NCBI RefSeq assembly: GCF_934560975.1
Contig: NZ_CAKTFO010000009.1
Location: 1 to 64,000 of the forward strand
Length of the DNA stretch: 64,000 bases
Direction: 5' to 3'
Origin: an uncultured Sphingomonas sp.
GTDB taxonomy: Bacteria > Pseudomonadota > Alphaproteobacteria > Sphingomonadales > Sphingomonadaceae
A program made the position numbers and the translations under genes. The notes beneath the pieces were generated by a model that did not search any database, was not told where the DNA came from, and worked only from the letters and a program-made list of their open reading frames with translations. Below, piece after piece: positions 1 through 8,598 of the stretch (position 1 is the first letter of the stretch; each line of letters opens with the position of its first letter).

Positions 1-1
1 C

Positions 2-1480
2 GCGATCGCCGCCTTGCTGGTGGCCCAGCCCGGCCTGCCCGAAGCGCCCCTGCTCGCCCGCCTCGCCAGCGCCAAGGGCATGGTCGGCCTGCCATCGCTG
101 CCGGTCGAGCGGCGGCTGGTGCGCCTGGGCGGCCCAAGCAAGCGTCCGCCGACCCGCGCCACGCCCGCCGATGCCGGCCTCGAACGCACCGCCCGCCCGC
201 TGCTGCGCGACGGCACCCCCGCCGCCGCCGAACCCTTGATCGAGGCCGCCGCCACCGCGCTCTCGCCCGAGGGATTGACCGAGTGGCGTCACCGTCTCGC
301 CTGGGCTTATTACCAGGCCGGTGACGATGCCTCGGCGCGCCGGGTCGCGACCGTGGCGCAGTTCGGCGCGGGCGACTGGTCGGTCGACGCGGCGTGGGTC
401 AACGGCCTCGCCGCCTATCGCTCCGGTGCCTATGCCGATGCGGTGACGGCCTTTACCCGGGTCGCCTCCAACGCCGGCGACAGCGAGACCGCCGCCGCCG
501 GCCGCTTCTGGGCGGGCCGCAGCTACACCGCCTTGGGCGATGCCGCCCACGCCAGCCTCCAGCTGCAGACCGCCGCCGCACGCAGCGAGACCTTCTACGG
601 CCTGCTCGCCTCGGCCGCCCTGGGCCGCCCGTGGGTGCTGGATGCGCCGCAGATGGATCAGATGGCGGTGGCGCTTCGCCGTCCCGGACTGCGTGCCGCC
701 GCCGCGCTGGCGGAAATCGGCGAAAGCGACGCCGCCGATGCGCTGATCCGGCGCCAGGCACGGATCGGCGTGCCGGCCGAACATGGCGCCCTGATTGCCT
801 TGGCCGCCGCGCTGCGCCTGCCCGACACTCAGGTGTGGCTGACCCAGAATGCGCCCGCCGGCACGCGCCTCACCCTGGCGGCGCGTTATCCCCTGCCCGA
901 CTGGAGCCCGCGCGGTGGCTGGCGGGTGGATCGGGCGCTGATGCTCGCCCACGCCTTGCAGGAATCGGAGTTCCGCACCGGCGCGATCAGCCCGGCCGGT
1001 GCGCGCGGCCTGATGCAGCTGATGCCCGCCACCGCGCAACTGGTCGCGCGCCATCGCGGCGATGCGCCCCAGACCATCCAGCAACTGGCCGATCCCGCGC
1101 TCAACTTCGAATATGGCCAATCCTATCTGGAGGAGCTGGCCGGCAGCGGCACCACCGGCGGATTGCTGCCAAAGGTGATCGCCGCCTACAATGCCGGCCC
1201 CAATGCCGTGGCCCGCTGGGGCCTGTTCCCCGCCGCCGCCAACGATCCCCTGCTGTTCATCGAGTCCATTCCTTATGCGGAAACACGCGGCTATGTCGCG
1301 ATCGTGCTGCGCAATTACTGGATCTACCAGCATCGCATCGGCGTGCCGGCGACCAGCCTCGCCGCCATCGTCCAGGGCAAGTGGCCGCTTTTTCCCCGCC
1401 AATCTCAGGCAGTGGCGCAGCAGCTGGCGCAACAGGTCGCCCAGCCGGCCGTGCCGGTCGCCGCGCCAGGCCTGAACTGA
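2..1480 (+). CDS. Soluble lytic murein transglycosylase (SLT domain), 5' partial
   Basis: The reading frame is open to the left edge of the window, so the true start and any signal peptide lie outside it. The N-terminal two thirds is Ala-rich and helical and looks like the superhelical domain of Slt70-type enzymes. The C-terminal part (about nt 930-1340) is a typical SLT domain: the catalytic Glu lies in HALQESEF, followed by SPAGARGLMQLMPATA, an AAYNAGPNAV motif and a Tyr-rich end (NYWIYQ). The family cleaves the glycan strand of peptidoglycan in the periplasm to 1,6-anhydro-muropeptides. The stop is 3 nt before moaB, so the two genes are probably cotranscribed. The family call is certain. 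The exact Slt subtype is not. Confidence 0.93.
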   Translation, partial: AIAALLVAQPGLPEAPLLARLASAKGMVGLPSLPVERRLVRLGGPSKRPPTRATPADAGLERTARPLLRDGTPAAAEPLIEAAATALSPEGLTEWRHRLAWAYYQAGDDASARRVATVAQFGAGDWSVDAAWVNGLAAYRSGAYADAVTAFTRVASNAGDSETAAAGRFWAGRSYTALGDAAHASLQLQTAAARSETFYGLLASAALGRPWVLDAPQMDQMAVALRRPGLRAAAALAEIGESDAADALIRRQARIGVPAEHGALIALAAALRLPDTQVWLTQNAPAGTRLTLAARYPLPDWSPRGGWRVDRALMLAHALQESEFRTGAISPAGARGLMQLMPATAQLVARHRGDAPQTIQQLADPALNFEYGQSYLEELAGSGTTGGLLPKVIAAYNAGPNAVARWGLFPAAANDPLLFIESIPYAETRGYVAIVLRNYWIYQHRIGVPATSLAAIVQGKWPLFPRQSQAVAQQLAQQVAQPAVPVAAPGLN

Positions 1481-1483
1481 CCC

Positions 1484-2011
1484 ATGGCGATCGATCACAA
1501 TGCGGTGTTCCTGCCGGTCCGCATCGCCGTCCTGACCGTTTCCGACACCCGCACGCTTGCGGAGGACCGGTCCGGCGACGCACTGGTCGAGCGGCTGGCC
1601 ACCGCCGGTCACATCCTCGCCGCCCGCCACATACTGCGCGACGACATTGACGGCATCGTCGCCCAGCTTCACCGCTGGATCGACGATCCACAGGTGGATT
1701 GCATCATCACCACCGGCGGCACCGGCGTGACCGGCCGCGACATCACACCCGAAGCCTTTGCCCGCGTCCGAGACAAGGAGATTGAGGGCTTCGGCGAACT
1801 GTTCCGCTGGCTCAGCTTCCAGACGATCGGCACCTCCACCATCCAGTCCCGCGCCACCGCCGCCGTGGCGCGCGGCACCTACCTGTTCGCGCTCCCCGGC
1901 TCCACCGGCGCGGTGAAGGACGGGTGGGACGGCATCCTCTCTACCCAGCTCGACAGCCGCCACCGCCCCTGCAACTTCGTCGAACTGATGCCGCGCCTCC
2001 AGGAACGCTGA
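1484..2011 (+). CDS. moaB: Molybdenum cofactor biosynthesis protein B (MoaB)
   Basis: This 175-residue protein has the MoaB/MogA fold: an N-terminal VLTVSDTRT strand, the pterin-binding TTGGTGVTGRDITPEA loop around residues 76-91, and a later ALPGSTGAVKDGWD segment. The family binds molybdopterin and adenylylates it or assists metal insertion in the cytoplasm. The ATG lies 3 nt after the transglycosylase stop. Length and motifs fit MoaB better than the longer MoeA. No other moa, moe or mob gene lies in the window, so this gene is separated from the rest of the pathway. Confidence 0.93.
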   Translation: MAIDHNAVFLPVRIAVLTVSDTRTLAEDRSGDALVERLATAGHILAARHILRDDIDGIVAQLHRWIDDPQVDCIITTGGTGVTGRDITPEAFARVRDKEIEGFGELFRWLSFQTIGTSTIQSRATAAVARGTYLFALPGSTGAVKDGWDGILSTQLDSRHRPCNFVELMPRLQER

Positions 2012-2073
2012 TCGCCCGGCACCCGCCCGAGAGCGACCTTCCTCAGCAACACGGCCCCTCGCTTGAGGGAAAA

Positions 2074-2115
2074 CCTCTCCCTCTCCCCGCAAGGAGAGGG
2101 TCGGGGTGATGGGGG
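2074..2115. repeat. Intergenic palindromic repeat of the CTCTCCC/GGGAGAGG type
   Basis: The 264-base gap between moaB and the next gene carries no convincing gene. It holds a hairpin with CCCTCTCC (2079-2086) and GGAGAGGG (2093-2100) around a 6-nt loop, followed by a G-rich tail. Similar CTCTCC-hairpin units are widespread intergenic repeats in proteobacteria. There is no U-run on the + side, so it is a poor intrinsic terminator, though it could stabilise the moaB mRNA 3' end. Confidence 0.5.
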
Positions 2116-2275
2116 AACCCACGCCGCGACTTGCACCCACCGGCAAGCACGCCAGCCCTCAAAATCCCGCCGCCGTATTCCGCCGATCCGTCCCGGCCCC
2201 CGCTCCGCCGTATCATCACCACCAAGACGCCGCTCGGGCCACCACATTCGCCACCGCCAGCGCAGCAAACACCCC

Positions 2276-2866
2276 TCATGCCTCCAGCAGCGCATAGGGA
2301 ATATCCACCTTGTTCCACCGCGCCCCGTGGCAGCGTTTCGCCTGATCCACGGCGGAGGCGATGAACCCGTCCCATTGCGTCGGATGGATCGTCTGGCATC
2401 CCAGGCTTGAGGTCGCATTGGCCGAACCGCGGTGGATGTTGATCCCGAACATGCCCGTATGCGGATAATCCGGGTTGCCGTCGCGCATCACCGTCAGTGG
2501 CCCGCCGCGCTGGCAGAGCGCCAGATATTTGCCGTTGTGCAGGTCGAGCCGATGCACCCGGTGCAGCCCGGGCTGCAGCCGCGCCATGCCCCGCCCCTTG
2601 ACCGCGAAGCCCGTGCCCACCCGCCGTCCAGACGGGTCGGTATTGCCGTTATATGCCCCGAAGAAGCCGTGGCTGACCAGGAATATCGCGTCGTCATAGA
2701 TCCCCCGGTCATTCGCCCCCGGCGCACCCATGCTGGCCTTGTAGTAACCGCGCATCCCCACCGCGAACAACGGGTCGCTGTCTGCCGACAGGCCCAGCGG
2801 CTCCAGCCGTGTCATCAGCGCCGAATAGCTCAGGCGCGGCCGCATGTTCGGCACGATCTTCGACAT
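2276..2866 (-). CDS. L,D-transpeptidase (YkuD)-like protein
   Basis: This 196-residue protein has no obvious signal peptide. Residues about 150-168 (GINIHRGSANATSSLGCQT) contain an H-x-G followed by S-x-G-C, which resembles the His/Cys catalytic site of YkuD L,D-transpeptidases, with a shorter His-to-Cys spacing than canonical members. Upstream segments such as FLVSHGFFGAYNG and LHRVHRLDLHNGKYLAL are consistent with a small peptidoglycan-active or phage-type YkuD-like fold. The start has a good purine-rich ribosome site (GGTGGGGGAA) and a strong promoter at 2900-2928. A LexA-type box lies just upstream of that promoter. The enzymatic role is inferred from the motif only. Confidence 0.6.
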   Translation of the reverse strand: MSKIVPNMRPRLSYSALMTRLEPLGLSADSDPLFAVGMRGYYKASMGAPGANDRGIYDDAIFLVSHGFFGAYNGNTDPSGRRVGTGFAVKGRGMARLQPGLHRVHRLDLHNGKYLALCQRGGPLTVMRDGNPDYPHTGMFGINIHRGSANATSSLGCQTIHPTQWDGFIASAVDQAKRCHGARWNKVDIPYALLEA

Positions 2867-2899
2867 GGCTGTTCCCCCACCACCGTTCGCGACCCGGTC

Positions 2900-2928
2900 C
2901 GTTTAGCGGAGCGAAGCGGGAATGTCAA
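2900..2928 (-). promoter_or_regulatory. Sigma70-type promoter of the L,D-transpeptidase-like gene
   Basis: On the minus strand the sequence reads TTGACA (2923-2928), a 17-nt spacer, then TAAACG (2900-2905). The -35 is perfect and the -10 is fair. The start codon at 2866 is about 27 nt downstream of the predicted transcription start. Confidence 0.55.
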
Positions 2929-2933
2929 GTTTT

Positions 2934-2948
2934 GTTCCTTGTATGTTC
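2934..2948. promoter_or_regulatory. LexA-type (SOS) box GTTC-N7-GTTC
   Basis: GTTCCTTGTATGTTC matches the alphaproteobacterial LexA consensus GTTC-N7-GTTC exactly. It sits 26 nt before the radical SAM ATG and just upstream of the -35 of the divergent L,D-transpeptidase-like gene. About two such 8-base matches are expected by chance in 64 kb over both strands, so the intergenic position is what gives it weight. Confidence 0.5.
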
Positions 2949-2973
2949 CGATCGTGCTGCTACCCTGCCAGGC

Positions 2974-4044
2974 ATGACTCGGCCTCATCACGGACGCGGC
3001 GCGACGCTCAACGCCACTTCGACGCGCTTCAACCTGCGCCCGCGCGAGGCGGACGGCGATTGGCTGGACGATCGCGATGTGGTGGATGGCGCCCCGCCGC
3101 CGCTCCGTACTGCGGTAACGGTCGAACGCCCCCGCACCATCCTCACCCGCAACGCCTCGCCCGACGTGCCGTTCGACCGCTCGGTCAATCCCTATCGCGG
3201 CTGCGAGCATGGCTGCATCTACTGCTTCGCGCGGCCGACCCACGCCTATCACGATCTCTCGCCCGGCCTGGATTTCGAGACGCGCTTGTTCGCCAAGCCC
3301 GATGCGCCCGGGCTGCTGCGCGCGGAACTCGCCGCCCGCGATTATGCGCCCAAACCGATCGCCTTCGGCACCAACACCGATCCCTATCAGCCGATCGAGG
3401 GCGAGTGGCGCATCACCCGCGCCTGCCTGGAGCTGCTGGTCGAATGCAGCCACCCCTTCACCATCACCACCAAGTCCGACCGGGTGGTGCGCGACATCGA
3501 CCTGATCGCCCCGATGGCGGCGCGCGGGCTGGCCGCCGTGGTCCTGTCCGTCCCCACCATCGATCCGGCGACCGCCCGCACGCTGGAGCCGCGCTGTCCC
3601 CATCCGCGCAAGCGCCTCGCCGCCGTGCGGGTATTGAGCGACGCCGGCGTGGCGGTGTTCGTCAGCATCGCGCCGGTCGTGCCGCAGATCACCGACCATG
3701 AGCTGGAACATATCCTGGAGGCGGCGCGCGATGCCGGTGCGCGCGGTGCCTTTTTCCTTCCCGTCCGCCTGCCGCACGAGGTCGCGCCCCTGTTCCGCGC
3801 CTGGCTGGACACGCACCATCCCGATCGCGCGGCCAAGGTGATGGCGACGATCCGGTCCATTCGCGGCGGAAAGGACAATGATCCGGATTTCTTCTCGCGG
3901 ATGAAGGGGCAAGGGCCCTGGGCCGACCTGCTCCGCACCCGCTTCGCCGTCGCCTGCCGCAAGCTCGGCCTCAACCGCGAGCGCCTGACCCTGCGTACCG
4001 ACCTGTTCCAGCCGCCGCAGGGCGACCAGCTGCGGCTATTCTGA
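2974..4044 (+). CDS. PA0069-family radical SAM protein
   Basis: This 356-residue protein has the radical SAM cluster motif C77-EHG-C81-IY-C84, preceded by NPYRGC and followed by FARPTHAYH. This spacing and context match the PA0069/SplB-like group, distantly related to spore photoproduct lyase and of unproven substrate. A conserved SAM-binding region (AFGTNTDPYQPIE) follows at about residues 130-142. The ATG at 2974 is preferred because the conserved region begins soon after it and upstream in-frame starts would run through the promoter region. It is transcribed away from the L,D-transpeptidase-like gene and converges on dnaE. The nearby LexA-type box makes a DNA-damage role plausible, but that is inference. 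Confidence 0.9.
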   Translation: MTRPHHGRGATLNATSTRFNLRPREADGDWLDDRDVVDGAPPPLRTAVTVERPRTILTRNASPDVPFDRSVNPYRGCEHGCIYCFARPTHAYHDLSPGLDFETRLFAKPDAPGLLRAELAARDYAPKPIAFGTNTDPYQPIEGEWRITRACLELLVECSHPFTITTKSDRVVRDIDLIAPMAARGLAAVVLSVPTIDPATARTLEPRCPHPRKRLAAVRVLSDAGVAVFVSIAPVVPQITDHELEHILEAARDAGARGAFFLPVRLPHEVAPLFRAWLDTHHPDRAAKVMATIRSIRGGKDNDPDFFSRMKGQGPWADLLRTRFAVACRKLGLNRERLTLRTDLFQPPQGDQLRLF

Positions 4045-4087
4045 TGCTGATGCGGTCCGTATCGTCAGGCAAGCGCCCGCCGCGGGC

Positions 4088-7000
4088 TCACCCCACCAGC
4101 GCAAGGCGCGGCGGGTCGAGCGGCTCCAGCGCCACCGCCGCCACGCCCGGCACGCGCTCGATCGCCTCCACCATCTCGCCGTCGAGCCGGAAGTCCCGCC
4201 CGACCCGCAACGTCGCGGTCGCCAGGCCCGCCGGCACGATCAGGCGCACCTCGCCCCGGCCCGCGCCGCGCGCGCCCTCCAGCGTCGCGGCCAGCGCCGC
4301 CAACGCCGCCTCGTCCGCCAGCGTGATCTCCATCCTGAGGCGGGTATTCACCGTCATCCCGTCGAGCGGCTTGGCCGCGCGCACGGTGATGCGCGGCGTT
4401 TCCTCGCCCGGGCGCTTGTCCACCTCGACCGACAGCAGCATGCAGTCGCCGGTGCGGGCGGCCTGCTCCATCGCTTCCGACGCTTCGTCGTCGAAGCTCG
4501 ACGCCATGAACTGCCCCGACGCATCCGAACAGGTGGCGAGCAGGTAGCGATTGCCCCGCGCCGACGTGCGCCAGCGCGCCTCCTCCACCAGAGCCGCCAT
4601 CCGCATCGTCGCGCGCGGCAGCGGGCGACCGCGTTCGTCCCGCTCGGGTTCGCCGGACGGCGCCGCCATCTGGCTCAGTTGTTCCAACGTGCGCACGCCC
4701 TCCCCCTGTGCGAGGTGGCGATAGCGGTCGGTGGGATGCGCCGAGAAGTAGAAGCCGAACGCCTCCTTCTCCTGCGTCATCCGCTCCGCCACCGACCAGC
4801 GGGCGTCGCGCGGCAGCCGGATCGGGGCCGCGCCGCCGCCCGTCGCCTCCCCGAACAGCCCGCCCTGCCCGCTGGTGCGTGCGTCATGCGCGCTGGCGGC
4901 ATGGGCCAGGATCGTCTCCGCCGCCGCGAACACCGCCGCCCGTTCGGGCGAGAGCGTGTCGAACGCCCCGCCCGACGCCAGGCTTTCCAGCTGACGGCGG
5001 TTGATCAGGCGCGGGTCGATCCGGTCGGCCAGGTCGTCCAGGCTTTTGAACGCGCCGGCGCGGGTTCGCTCCTCGACCAGCAATTCCATCGCCTTCTCGC
5101 CCACGCCCTTCAGCGCGCCGAGGGCGTAGCGCACGCCGCCATCCTCGACCGCGAATTCAGCGACCGATCGGTTGATGTCGGGCGACAGCAGGGTCACACC
5201 TGACCGCCGCATGTCATCCGCCCAGATGCACAGCTTGTCCGTCAGGCTGATGTCGTAACACATGGAGGCGGCAAAGAATTCGGGCTTGTGATGCGCCTTC
5301 AGCCACGCCGTCTGGTAGGCCAGCAAGGCATAAGCCGCCGCGTGGCTCTTGTTGAAGCCATAGCCCGCGAACTTGTCGATCAAGTCGAACAGTTCGTTCG
5401 CCTTCTCGGCAAGAATGTCCTGCTTGGCGCAGCCTTCCACGAAGCGCAGGCGCTGCGCGTCCATCTCCGCCTTGATCTTCTTGCCCATCGCGCGGCGCAA
5501 CAGGTCGGCCTCGCCCAGCGAATAGCCGGCCAGGATCTGCGCGGCCTGCATCACCTGTTCCTGATAGACGAAGATGCCGCAGGTTTCGGACAGGATCCCT
5601 TCCAGCAAAGGATGAGGATATTCGATGCCGACCCGGCCGTTCTTGCGGTCGCCGAACAGCGGGATGTTGTCCATCGGCCCCGGCCGGTAGAGCGACACCA
5701 GCGCGATGATGTCCCCGAAATTGGTCGGGCGTACCGCCGACAGGGTGCGCCGCATCCCTTCGGATTCCAGCTGGAACACGCCGACCGTGTCGCCCTTCTG
5801 GAGCAACTGGTACACCGCCGGATCGTCGAGGACCAGCGCGCCGAGGTCGACCTCCACGCCGCGCTGCCCCAGGAACTGCGCCGCCTTTTGCAGCACCGAC
5901 AGGGTCTTGAGGCCGAGGAAGTCGAACTTCACCAGCCCCGCGCCCTCGACATATTTCATGTCGAACTGGGTGACGGGGAAGTCCGAACGCGGATCGCGAT
6001 ACAGCGGGACGAGCTGGTCGAGCGGCCGATCGCCGATCACCACGCCGGCCGCATGGGTGGAGCTGTGGCGCGGCAGGCCCTCCAGCTTCATGGCCAAGTC
6101 GAACAGGCGCTTGACCTGCTTGTCGGTCTTCACCTCGCCGGCAAGCTCGCTGACGCCGTTGATCGCGCGATCCAGCGTCCACGGATCGGTCGGGTGGTTG
6201 GGCACCAGCTTGGCCAGCCGGTCGACATGGCCATAGCTCATCTGCAGCACGCGGCCCGTATCCTTCAGCACGGCCCGCGCCTTCAGCCGCCCGAAGGTGA
6301 TGATCTGCGCCACATGGTCCGCGCCATATTTCTGCTGGACGTAGCTGATCACCTCGCCACGCCGGGTTTCGCAGAAATCGATGTCGAAGTCGGGCATCGA
6401 CACGCGTTCCGGATTGAGGAAGCGTTCAAACAGCAGGCCCAGCTGCAATGGGTCGAGATCGGTGATGGTCAGCGCCCACGCCACCGCCGAACCCGCGCCA
6501 GAACCGCGGCCCGGCCCCACCGGAATGTCATGATCCTTGGCCCATTTGATGAAGTCGGCCACGATCAGGAAGTAACCGGGGAAGCCCATCTGGACGATCA
6601 CGTCCAGCTCGAACGTCAGCCGCTCGCGATAGGGCCCGCGCCCGCTTTCCGGCATCTCCAGCTTGTCGAGCCGCGCCTCCAGCCCCGCCGCCGCGTCGCG
6701 CCGCAGCATCGCCGCCTCGCCCTCGCGGTCGCCGGCCAGGCTGGGCAGGATCGGCTTGCGGCTCGGGGCCGCCACCGCACAGCGTTGCGCCACCACCAGG
6801 GTGTTGGCCATCGCCTCGGGCAGGTCCGCGAACAGTTCGCCCATCACTTCGGCCGGCTTGATCCACGCCTCGCACGAGGACCGCACCCGCTCCTCCACCT
6901 CCAGGTAGGAGGAGCTGGCGATGCACAGCATGACGTCGTGCGCGGGATGGAAATCGGGTTCGGCGAAGCAGGCCGGGTTGGTCGCCACCAGCGGCAGGTC

Positions 7001-7588
7001 ACGCGCATAGGCGAGGTCGATCAGCGCGTCCTCGGCCGCTTCCTCCACCGCCTCGCCCCGCCGCGCGAGTTCAATGTAGAGCCGGCCAGGAAACAGCGCC
7101 TCCAGCCGGTCCAGATAGCGTTCGGCCGCTTCCCGCTGCTCCTCCGCCAGCAGCCGGGCGAGCGCGCCCTCGCCCGCCCCGGTCAGTGCGATCAGCCCGT
7201 CCGATCGCTTTGCCAGCGCATCGAGCAGCACATGCGCGTCTTCGTGCGCCGGTCGGTCGAGATGCGCCGCCGACACCAGGGCGCAAAGATTGTCATAGCC
7301 CCGCTCGTCCTGGGCATAGAGCGGCAGCCAGTCGATCTGCGGCCCGCCGCGCCCGTCGCTGCCCCCCGGGCGCGCCACGCCCAGCAGCGCGCCGATCACC
7401 GGCTGCACGCCCGCTTTCTTGGCGGCTTCGCTGAACGCCATCGCCCCGTACAGGCCGTTGCGGTCGGCGATGGCGGCGGCGGGAAAGCCGAGCTTCCGGG
7501 CCTGCGCCGCGATCGCCTTGGGATCGATCGCGCCTTCCAGCATGGTGAAGGCCGACAGGATGCGAAGCGGCACGAAAGGCTGGACCAT
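4088..7588 (-). CDS. dnaE: DNA polymerase III alpha subunit
   Basis: This 1166-residue protein is the replicative C-family polymerase, which extends DNA in the holoenzyme. An N-terminal PHP domain occupies about residues 5-280. The palm follows, with the GPGRGSGAGSAVAW motif and the catalytic acidic motif MPDFDIDF near residues 393-400. Further on are the fingers (RRAMGKK), a helix-hairpin-helix region and a C-terminal OB-fold and tail. The sequence reads as DnaE1, not as the mutagenic DnaE2 that usually sits beside imuA/imuB, and neither of those is nearby. It converges with the radical SAM gene (43-nt gap) and lies downstream of the tad cluster on the same strand, 69 nt after its last gene. 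Confidence 0.96.
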   Translation of the reverse strand: MVQPFVPLRILSAFTMLEGAIDPKAIAAQARKLGFPAAAIADRNGLYGAMAFSEAAKKAGVQPVIGALLGVARPGGSDGRGGPQIDWLPLYAQDERGYDNLCALVSAAHLDRPAHEDAHVLLDALAKRSDGLIALTGAGEGALARLLAEEQREAAERYLDRLEALFPGRLYIELARRGEAVEEAAEDALIDLAYARDLPLVATNPACFAEPDFHPAHDVMLCIASSSYLEVEERVRSSCEAWIKPAEVMGELFADLPEAMANTLVVAQRCAVAAPSRKPILPSLAGDREGEAAMLRRDAAAGLEARLDKLEMPESGRGPYRERLTFELDVIVQMGFPGYFLIVADFIKWAKDHDIPVGPGRGSGAGSAVAWALTITDLDPLQLGLLFERFLNPERVSMPDFDIDFCETRRGEVISYVQQKYGADHVAQIITFGRLKARAVLKDTGRVLQMSYGHVDRLAKLVPNHPTDPWTLDRAINGVSELAGEVKTDKQVKRLFDLAMKLEGLPRHSSTHAAGVVIGDRPLDQLVPLYRDPRSDFPVTQFDMKYVEGAGLVKFDFLGLKTLSVLQKAAQFLGQRGVEVDLGALVLDDPAVYQLLQKGDTVGVFQLESEGMRRTLSAVRPTNFGDIIALVSLYRPGPMDNIPLFGDRKNGRVGIEYPHPLLEGILSETCGIFVYQEQVMQAAQILAGYSLGEADLLRRAMGKKIKAEMDAQRLRFVEGCAKQDILAEKANELFDLIDKFAGYGFNKSHAAAYALLAYQTAWLKAHHKPEFFAASMCYDISLTDKLCIWADDMRRSGVTLLSPDINRSVAEFAVEDGGVRYALGALKGVGEKAMELLVEERTRAGAFKSLDDLADRIDPRLINRRQLESLASGGAFDTLSPERAAVFAAAETILAHAASAHDARTSGQGGLFGEATGGGAAPIRLPRDARWSVAERMTQEKEAFGFYFSAHPTDRYRHLAQGEGVRTLEQLSQMAAPSGEPERDERGRPLPRATMRMAALVEEARWRTSARGNRYLLATCSDASGQFMASSFDDEASEAMEQAARTGDCMLLSVEVDKRPGEETPRITVRAAKPLDGMTVNTRLRMEITLADEAALAALAATLEGARGAGRGEVRLIVPAGLATATLRVGRDFRLDGEMVEAIERVPGVAAVALEPLDPPRLALVG

Positions 7589-7637
7589 AACCCTATCTAT
7601 GCGCGCCTACCCCGCCCCGAAAGGGCGGACCGCCAAG

Positions 7638-7646
7638 CTATCCACA
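7638..7646. promoter_or_regulatory. DnaA-box-like nonamer upstream of dnaE
   Basis: CTATCCACA differs from the DnaA box TTATCCACA at only the first base and lies 50 nt upstream of the dnaE start. The same gap holds a hairpin, CCGCCC/GGGCGG, at 7612-7628. A single near-match is weak evidence. Confidence 0.3.
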
Positions 7647-7657
7647 GATATTGCGCC

Positions 7658-8092
7658 TCAGCCCGCCACCGGGAAGCAGGAGGTGGAGACAAGCGTGCTC
7701 GGCATCGCCGATTGCGGCAGCAGGGTCATCGAACCCCGGCCATAGGGCACGGTGATCGTGGCGCGCATCATGCCCGCCAGATTGCCGCACCTCGCTCTGT
7801 CGGTGTCGGTCGTCAGCGCCAAGTCGACATTGGCCGTGGTGATCGCGATCTGCGGGCGCGTATTGCCGAGGGCGACGGCATAGCTTTTCGCCGTATCGAT
7901 ACTCGTGCAGCCGCTGGCCTTGATCGCCGCGCAACGGGCGACGTCGGCGGCCAGCCCGTTCACCTCCTGCTTGACGAACATCACCCGCGCGCCGTCGAGG
8001 ATCAGGAACAGGAACATCAAAAAGACCGGGCAGACGAAGGCGAACTCCGTCACCGTGCTGCCTCGTTCGTCCCGGATCAGCGGCCCGGTCAT
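7658..8092 (-). CDS. TadE-like pilus assembly protein
   Basis: This 144-residue protein has the TadE signature: a short charged N-terminus (RDERGSTVTEFAF) leading into one transmembrane helix (about residues 18-36), then a periplasmic domain with several cysteines. TadE-family pseudopilins are processed by a prepilin peptidase and act with Flp-type pili. The ATG at 8092 overlaps the preceding gene's stop by 4 nt (ATGA), giving a tightly coupled TadG-TadE-TadE operon. No prepilin peptidase or secretion ATPase is in the window. Confidence 0.85.
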   Translation of the reverse strand: MTGPLIRDERGSTVTEFAFVCPVFLMFLFLILDGARVMFVKQEVNGLAADVARCAAIKASGCTSIDTAKSYAVALGNTRPQIAITTANVDLALTTDTDRARCGNLAGMMRATITVPYGRGSMTLLPQSAMPSTLVSTSCFPVAG

Positions 8093-8598
8093 TGCAGGCG
8101 CACCACCACCGTCTGGGTCATGGTGGTCCCGCCCAGCCATTTGTTGGGCACGACCACGGCCGCATAAGGGCGCGTCGCGACGATCCTCAGGTAATAGCCC
8201 GCATTGCCTCCGCTCGCGCATGTCGCGCCGTTCTTGTAGGTCGTCGTCAGGATCAAGCCGCTGGTCGCGTCGATGCAGCGGTACGATGTGTCGGTGCGGT
8301 CACTGATTCCCTGGCACGTTGCGTTGTTGCAGGTGACGGTCGGGGTGGTGGTCAGTCCGGCGGTTGCCCTCACGAAATTGGCGATGTCGGCCGGCACCGG
8401 CGCATTGCGGGTGTTGAACGCAAGGATCGCACCCTGCTCCACCGCCTGGCCGAGCCGCAAGTTCTGCTGCACGTAGACGGCGAAATCCAGCGCGACGATG
8501 ACGACGCTGAAGAAGAACAGCGACAGCATGGCGAACTCGATTGCCGCCGCGCCGCGTTCGTTGCGCCGGAACCGGCGGATGAACCCGTGCTTCATCAT
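8089..8598 (-). CDS. TadE-like pilus assembly protein
   Basis: The 169-residue product (168 from the second Met) starts with a basic N-terminus and the TadE motif RNERGAAAIEFAML, followed by one transmembrane helix. A periplasmic domain with four or more cysteines (CNNATCQG, YRCID, GATCAS) follows. It is the middle gene of the three-gene cluster and overlaps both neighbours by a few nucleotides. The adjacent ATGATG gives two possible starts (8598 or 8595). Two TadE-like paralogs in tandem are common in tad loci. Confidence 0.85.
   Translation of the reverse strand: MMKHGFIRRFRRNERGAAAIEFAMLSLFFFSVVIVALDFAVYVQQNLRLGQAVEQGAILAFNTRNAPVPADIANFVRATAGLTTTPTVTCNNATCQGISDRTDTSYRCIDATSGLILTTTYKNGATCASGGNAGYYLRIVATRPYAAVVVPNKWLGGTTMTQTVVVRLQ

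Noticed and set aside
2809..2973. An N-terminal extension of the radical SAM protein
   Set aside because: It would run through the divergent promoter and the LexA-type box, and has no conserved residues.
5288..8167. A long open frame on the + strand opposite dnaE
   Set aside because: It is the antisense shadow of a highly GC-biased gene; it has no domain and no ribosome site.
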